Source: Dioszegia crocea (taxonomy: Eukaryota; Basidiomycota; Tremellomycetes; Tremellales; Bulleribasidiaceae). Taken from it: 64,000 nt of DNA. The notes below the pieces were generated by a model. That model was given only the letters and a program-made list of their open reading frames with translations, was not told the DNA's origin and searched no databases. Positions 59,719-64,000 of the stretch are shown in pieces. Position 1 is the first letter of the stretch. Every line of letters starts with the position of its first letter. Position numbers and translations under genes: made by a program. The stretch lies in NCBI GenBank assembly GCA_001600615.1, contig BCKK01000005.1:1637559-1701558 (forward strand). Reading direction: 5' to 3'.

Positions 59719-60605
59719 TGACAGGACAGCAGGAGATGAAGTGTAGCTAGCTATGTAGAGAAGCAGGAAGCTTCTTATGGGTCGAATTCCTCGTACGTCC
59801 ACCGGGTTTGACGCGTTCCGACAGGATTCAGCCGATTCTTTCGCGCGCAGTCTTCGGATGAATCGATTAACGGCCTGTATGGCTGTCCTCTGGGATGAGT
59901 TTCTTTAAAAATAACGAAGATTGAGAGGTAAAAGCAAGGTATGAACTATGAGGAATGGGCAGAAAACACGTTCTGGACTGACCAAGTCCGGTTCTAGACT
60001 GATGCCGTAAACACAATCTGCGACCCTAGAAGATGGCTGGTCGAGGCTAGGATGATCGTCCCTGAGCGTTTGGGGGTTGGCAAGTAGGTCTGCCTTGCTG
60101 GTGAGATGTGGAAAGGCAGGGGAGAAGTAAGACTGAAGAGTTGCTTTGAAAGACAGAAGTCCTCGCAAGGCCCAGCAATCCCTTTGCCGGATCCGATCTT
60201 ACCGGCTTCGCTTCAAACTGTCACCCGGTATCACTCGGTATCTTCTACTCTTTGCATTTGACAGACAGAAACAACGACAGACAACAAGAGGAACCAAAAG
60301 GAAGTAAGCTTTTATAATCTAGAGAAAGTAGAGGAGACGGAGGCTAGACAACGGGCAATATTGATACACACAGACCAGAGGGGAGAGAAGAAAGAGCTAG
60401 GTGGGTGTAGTCGAGGTTCTGCTCGAATGAGGAATGGGATATGGGATATGGGGGAGGGATGTAAGGGGTGTGCAGTCGATGCTTTGTGCTGATGTTGCTG
60501 TCGACAGCTATTGGTGCTGACATAGCATGGTGGAGTGGGGGGAGTTGGGAGTTGGGGAGGTGGGAGTTGGAGAGGTGTGGTTTCGAGAGCTCCTTTGAAG
60601 CACGC
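59719..60605. other. PHO85 promoter and 3' flank of the ACE2-like gene
   Basis: About 0.9 kb. No supported gene; short frames at 59905-60168 and 60344-60622 lack support. Confidence 0.5.
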
Positions 60606-63600
60606 CTAGTATTGTTCGCCATTCTGACATTGTGAAGTCAAGTTTCGCTCCTTGTGTCGCCTGAGCGCATCACCTCGAGCAAACACCTTCCCACTGGGAA
60701 TCATCAGCCACTGACCCAACCCCATTAGCCGAAAAAGGAGACTCACCAATCACAAGGGAAAGGTTTAAAGCCCGTATGTATCTTCATGTGTCTCTTTAGA
60801 TCATGTTGCCTGACAAACGAAGCCGAACTGATCAATCAGCACTAATCACCCAACCAAAGAAAGGGGGAGACTGACCAATCCACCACTCGGCACACAAACG
60901 GCTTATCATCCAAATGAGTCTGAATATGACTCTTAATCGCACTCTTCCTCGGAAACTCCCGTTCACATCCCTCAATCAAACACTTGAAGCGCTTGACGGG
61001 TTGAGTGCCCGGTCCGGCACTCGCAACGTACGTCACAAACAATCGATCAATCACCTCGACGGGTAGACCGGCCATGTGCGATCCTTCGGGCGAGGAAGGG
61101 CGAGCGACGGGCTCCAAGTGGAGTTGAGGCGCAGAGTAACTCGATCCGGACTGAGGATGAAGATGAGCCTGGAGTTGGACTTGGGCGTGTGGGTAGTGGT
61201 GTGGCTGAGGATGGTGGTGGGTGTATTCGAGGTGAGAGGGTTCCGGTCCGGGTCGGGGTCGGGGTCGGGGCTCGGAATGAGGATGAGGCTGATCGTGCCC
61301 GTGTTCATGCTCCTGAGAGAGAGGACCGCCAAGTTCAAGATTGGCCCCAGACTCAGCGGAAGGTCCGGCCCCAGCGGCCGTATGGAACCGAGGTCGAGGC
61401 CTAAAGTATTGAGACGGACCGTGCGCCGTGCCGACTTCAGGAGAGGGGAAAGCGGACGCTTGGAGATCGTCCGTATCGTCATCTTGAGCCGTAAGAGGGG
61501 ATGAGGGTGCCTCTGCCGGAACTGCCGCCGCCGCCTTTCCGCCTCTGCCTCCGCGCTTCTTGGGTGTTTGTCGGGGTTTAGGACCCGGCTTGAGTCGCGT
61601 ACCGACAGAAGGGTGTCGTTTCCGACTGGGAGTGGTAGGTGTTGACGAAGTAGGAACCTCATTCCCACCAGAGGATTGCCATTCGTACGACTGTTGATGA
61701 GATTCAGAGGGAGGCGGTCCGAAGCCCAACCCAACACCCGGTCCAGCAGACCCGGTATTGGTATCCCAGCTTGATTCACCCATGTACAAGGCCGATTCAG
61801 CGGGGGTTGGCAAAGAGACACTAGATGTCATGGGTGCCGACGCTGCCCCGGCCGGGGGATACAGCCCGCCATTTCCTGCCAAAGCTGGGAAATGGCCTAC
61901 GCCAGGCATAGATCCTGAATGGACGAATGGCGTGGAGACAGACCGGGTGAGGCTCGGGTGGCTGGGGTACGAGCTCGGACTGGGAACATGCCCGAATGAG
62001 GGCGCGGGATGGTATGGACTGTCTGAAGGACCACCGTATCCCGGGGCGAAGGATGTAGAGTCCGAGACGCTGCGTACCATGTATGCGTGAGGAGGTGCTG
62101 CGGGCGGAGGGTACTGGTGTGCCGGCGGAGCGGGATAGTAGGTTGTCGACGGGTGAATGTACGTCTGACCATGCTGAGGGTGCGAATATTGATAATGCCG
62201 CTGAGCCGAGTTGTGAGGAGGGGGCTGTCGGTGCTGATAGGCACCAGTCTGGGCCTGATCCGTCATGCCTGTGTTCCAGTACGTGGGCGTATTGGGGACG
62301 ACGGGACTATGGCCCAATTCGGGCTGAGGAGGGGTAGGCGCCGGCCGGTATGTGGGAGGAAGGACAGGATGGTGGGTTTGCTGATGAGACTCAGGATACT
62401 CAGGGCCTGGGGCCATGGTGGGTGAGTGAGGTCGATAGGGCGCGAATGCCGAAGCGGGGTAGAGTGACCGTCCGTCCGGTAGCGTCCGGTTTGACGGTGC
62501 ACCAGTGGAAGGAGGTCCAGACACAGTGGTAAGTGTCGGCGTACCCTGACTGTTACCATGTTGTACCGCCTCGGATGTCGGGTGAGATCCGCCCTGATCA
62601 ACCTCATGGATCGTATCGAGCGCCATGGAGGGTTGACGAGAGGCATAGTATGGCTGTGGCGCATGGGCCAGAGAGGGGGATGTAGTAGGGTGGGTGTTGT
62701 CCGCGGTAGGAGGGGGGTAGGCCGTGCTGGACATGGTCCGATATCCCGACGAGTGAGGAGGGAGGATATCATGCGGCGATATGGTAGGCTGGAGGTATGG
62801 TGAGGCTTGGGGATCATACGATGCCATGGCGCTCAAATCCGCCATTTCAGGTGCCGACATACTCGTGGGGAAACTAGGCATCATGTCGTACCCTGTCCCA
62901 CTGTCGTATGGGTTGAGATGGGGCGACATGAGTTCGGTAGAGGCAGACGACACCATCGACATGCTAGAGACATGCCTTGACTGGGTGGAGAAGGGGGGAG
63001 CGGCGAGGGAGGCGGAGCGCGGCTGTTGGTGCTGCTGTTGGTGCTCGCCGGGGATGAGAGTGGAGGATGGTAAGGTGCTCGCTCGGGAGGGAGAGGGAGG
63101 GACGGAAGAGTGGTTCGAGGCCGTACCCATACTGGCGAATCGAGATCGCTTGACGGTCCGCATAGGGCTCTCTCCAAGGCCAGAGAGGGACCGCTTGGAT
63201 CCGACTCTCGACGGCACAGGAGACTGAGTGGGTGTCACTTCGCCCCGACTCAAGCCCATGCCCATGCCCATACCCATTCCATCCTCTTCATCATCCTCAT
63301 CAATGTCGTTCCGCCTCGACGACGAGCCCGCGCCCAATGCCCACTGACCCGCAATTGTGTCGTCGCCGGCATAGCGCATACTGGCGGTAAGCGGGCTGTT
63401 GTTGGCAGGACTAGAGTAAGTCCCGAATCGAGATGGTGTGGGATCGGTAGATGAGCTCAATCCCAGATTGACGCCCATGTTCATGTTTTTGGGTGTTGTC
63501 GTGTAGCCCGAATGGGGAAGGACGACGCCTTGGTGGATGGATGGATAGTGCCTTCCTCGACGCTGGGGTGAGGAGGTGAAGGAGTGGTGGGCGCCGGACC

Positions 63601-63847
63601 CGTCGCCCAGATCGAGTTCGCCGTCGGCGCCAATGAAGGGGTTGATGCCCGATGGGTTGCGGGGCCGTTTGGAGGGAGGCATCGTGAGGTGGAAACTTGG
63701 CTGAGGGAGGGAGGGGTTGTAAGAGGAGGAAGAGCCCGAGGTGGAGGGACCGTAGGGGTCATGGATGTACTCGGTGGAGATGTCGGGTGGGGAGACGATG
63801 GGGATTTCGGGAGGAGAAGCCACGAGGGCGCAGTTGAGGACAGACAT
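60606..63847 (-). CDS. ACE2: Ace2/Swi5-like C2H2 transcription factor
   Basis: In yeasts this family drives genes for cell separation after division. Three C2H2 fingers at the C-terminus: FKCLIEGCEREFPRKSAIKSH-IQTH, CRVVDCSASFVRQHDLKRHMKIH (made by a splice at GATTG|T) and CDCGKVFARGDALRRHKER, ending CQNGEQY. The spacing and the CXC third finger match Swi5/Ace2, not Crz1. The first 900 residues are disordered, rich in Ser, Pro, Tyr, His and Gln, with basic patches (GTRLKPGPKPRQTPKKRGG) and a PRPRPRPGP repeat. Start set at MSVLNCALVASPP (63847), after a likely leader acceptor (ctgacaacccag); an in-frame ATG at 63934 is less likely. About 1070 residues. Confidence 0.82.
61250..61270 (+). repeat. 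(GGGGTC)n repeat with G-quadruplex pattern inside ACE2-like gene
   Basis: Four G runs (3,4,4,4) separated by TC on the plus strand, coding Arg-Pro repeats on the minus strand. Confidence 0.8.
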
Positions 63848-64000
63848 GATACGTACTGGGTTGTCAGCTTGGGGTGGATGGATGGAGAGAGTGTGGTGTG
63901 GGAATGGAGGGTGACGGAGGGGTGGATCAGGCACGGGGTAAGAAGAGGGGGAAAGGTGTCGCCACTATCGGTAGTGGGTGTGGGAAGGGAAAGTGTGATG
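63848..64000. other. 5' leader/promoter of the ACE2-like gene, window edge
   Basis: CT/GA-rich, with a possible leader intron acceptor at about 63860. Nothing else seen before the window ends. Confidence 0.4.

Overview
The window is nuclear DNA of a fungus, most likely a basidiomycetous yeast of the Tremellomycetes (the Cryptococcus/Kwoniella/Saitozyma/Tremella neighbourhood). The reasons are: genes split by many short introns (about 40-160 bp) with GT(A/G)AGT or GTCAGT donors and a CTGAC/CTAAC/CTGAT branch motif shortly before the acceptor; genes packed on both strands with no operons; two secreted proteins ending in the CPL1-type cysteine domain that is typical of this class; and a PacC/Rim101 factor, an Ace2/Swi5-type factor and a Pho85 kinase of fungal type. 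I see no transposon, rRNA, convincing tRNA, CRISPR array or viral sequence.

Layout. 1-9341: the 3' part of a Clr4/SUV39-type H3K9 methyltransferase (+), a Dal5-type transporter (-), the H3K56 acetyltransferase RTT109 (-) and the pH-response factor RIM101 (-). 9342-19245: a small unknown gene, CPL1-like secreted protein A (-), a conserved unknown protein with a Pro/Gly-rich tail (+), an RWD/DUF1115 protein (-), and two tiny metallothionein-like genes facing away from each other. 19649-36140: GPI1, a small unknown gene, ELP4, SYO1, MND1, an unknown basic nuclear-type protein and CTF18. 36429-50164: CPL1-like protein B (-), a single-exon bHLH factor (+), a SERF/4F5 protein (+), a disordered RG-tailed protein (-), NSE1 (-) and NOP8 (+). 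50700-63847: three small orphan reading frames on the minus strand, an AdipoR/Izh-type membrane protein (-), a conserved unknown protein (+), PHO85 (-) and an Ace2/Swi5-like zinc-finger factor (-).

How the genes relate. There is no cluster in the sense of one pathway, but genes for chromatin and genome maintenance are frequent (H3K9 methylation, H3K56 acetylation, the Ctf18 clamp loader, SMC5/6 Nse1, meiotic Mnd1). Several pairs share short divergent promoters: ELP4/SYO1, the unknown nuclear protein/CTF18, NSE1/NOP8, and Izh/55543. Ribosome assembly is represented by SYO1 and NOP8, and the cell surface and secretion by GPI1 and the two CPL1-like proteins.

The points most worth a second look are a 3-nt microexon that supplies a conserved Asn of the SET domain, the head-to-head metallothionein pair with identical intron phases, a one-base frame offset between the signal peptide and mature part of CPL1-like protein B, three small orphan genes of which two share an upstream block, PacC-type sites in front of RIM101 itself, and a start codon split by an intron plus a GC-AG intron in PHO85. 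All exon models were made by eye from splice signals and family conservation; none has been tested against RNA.
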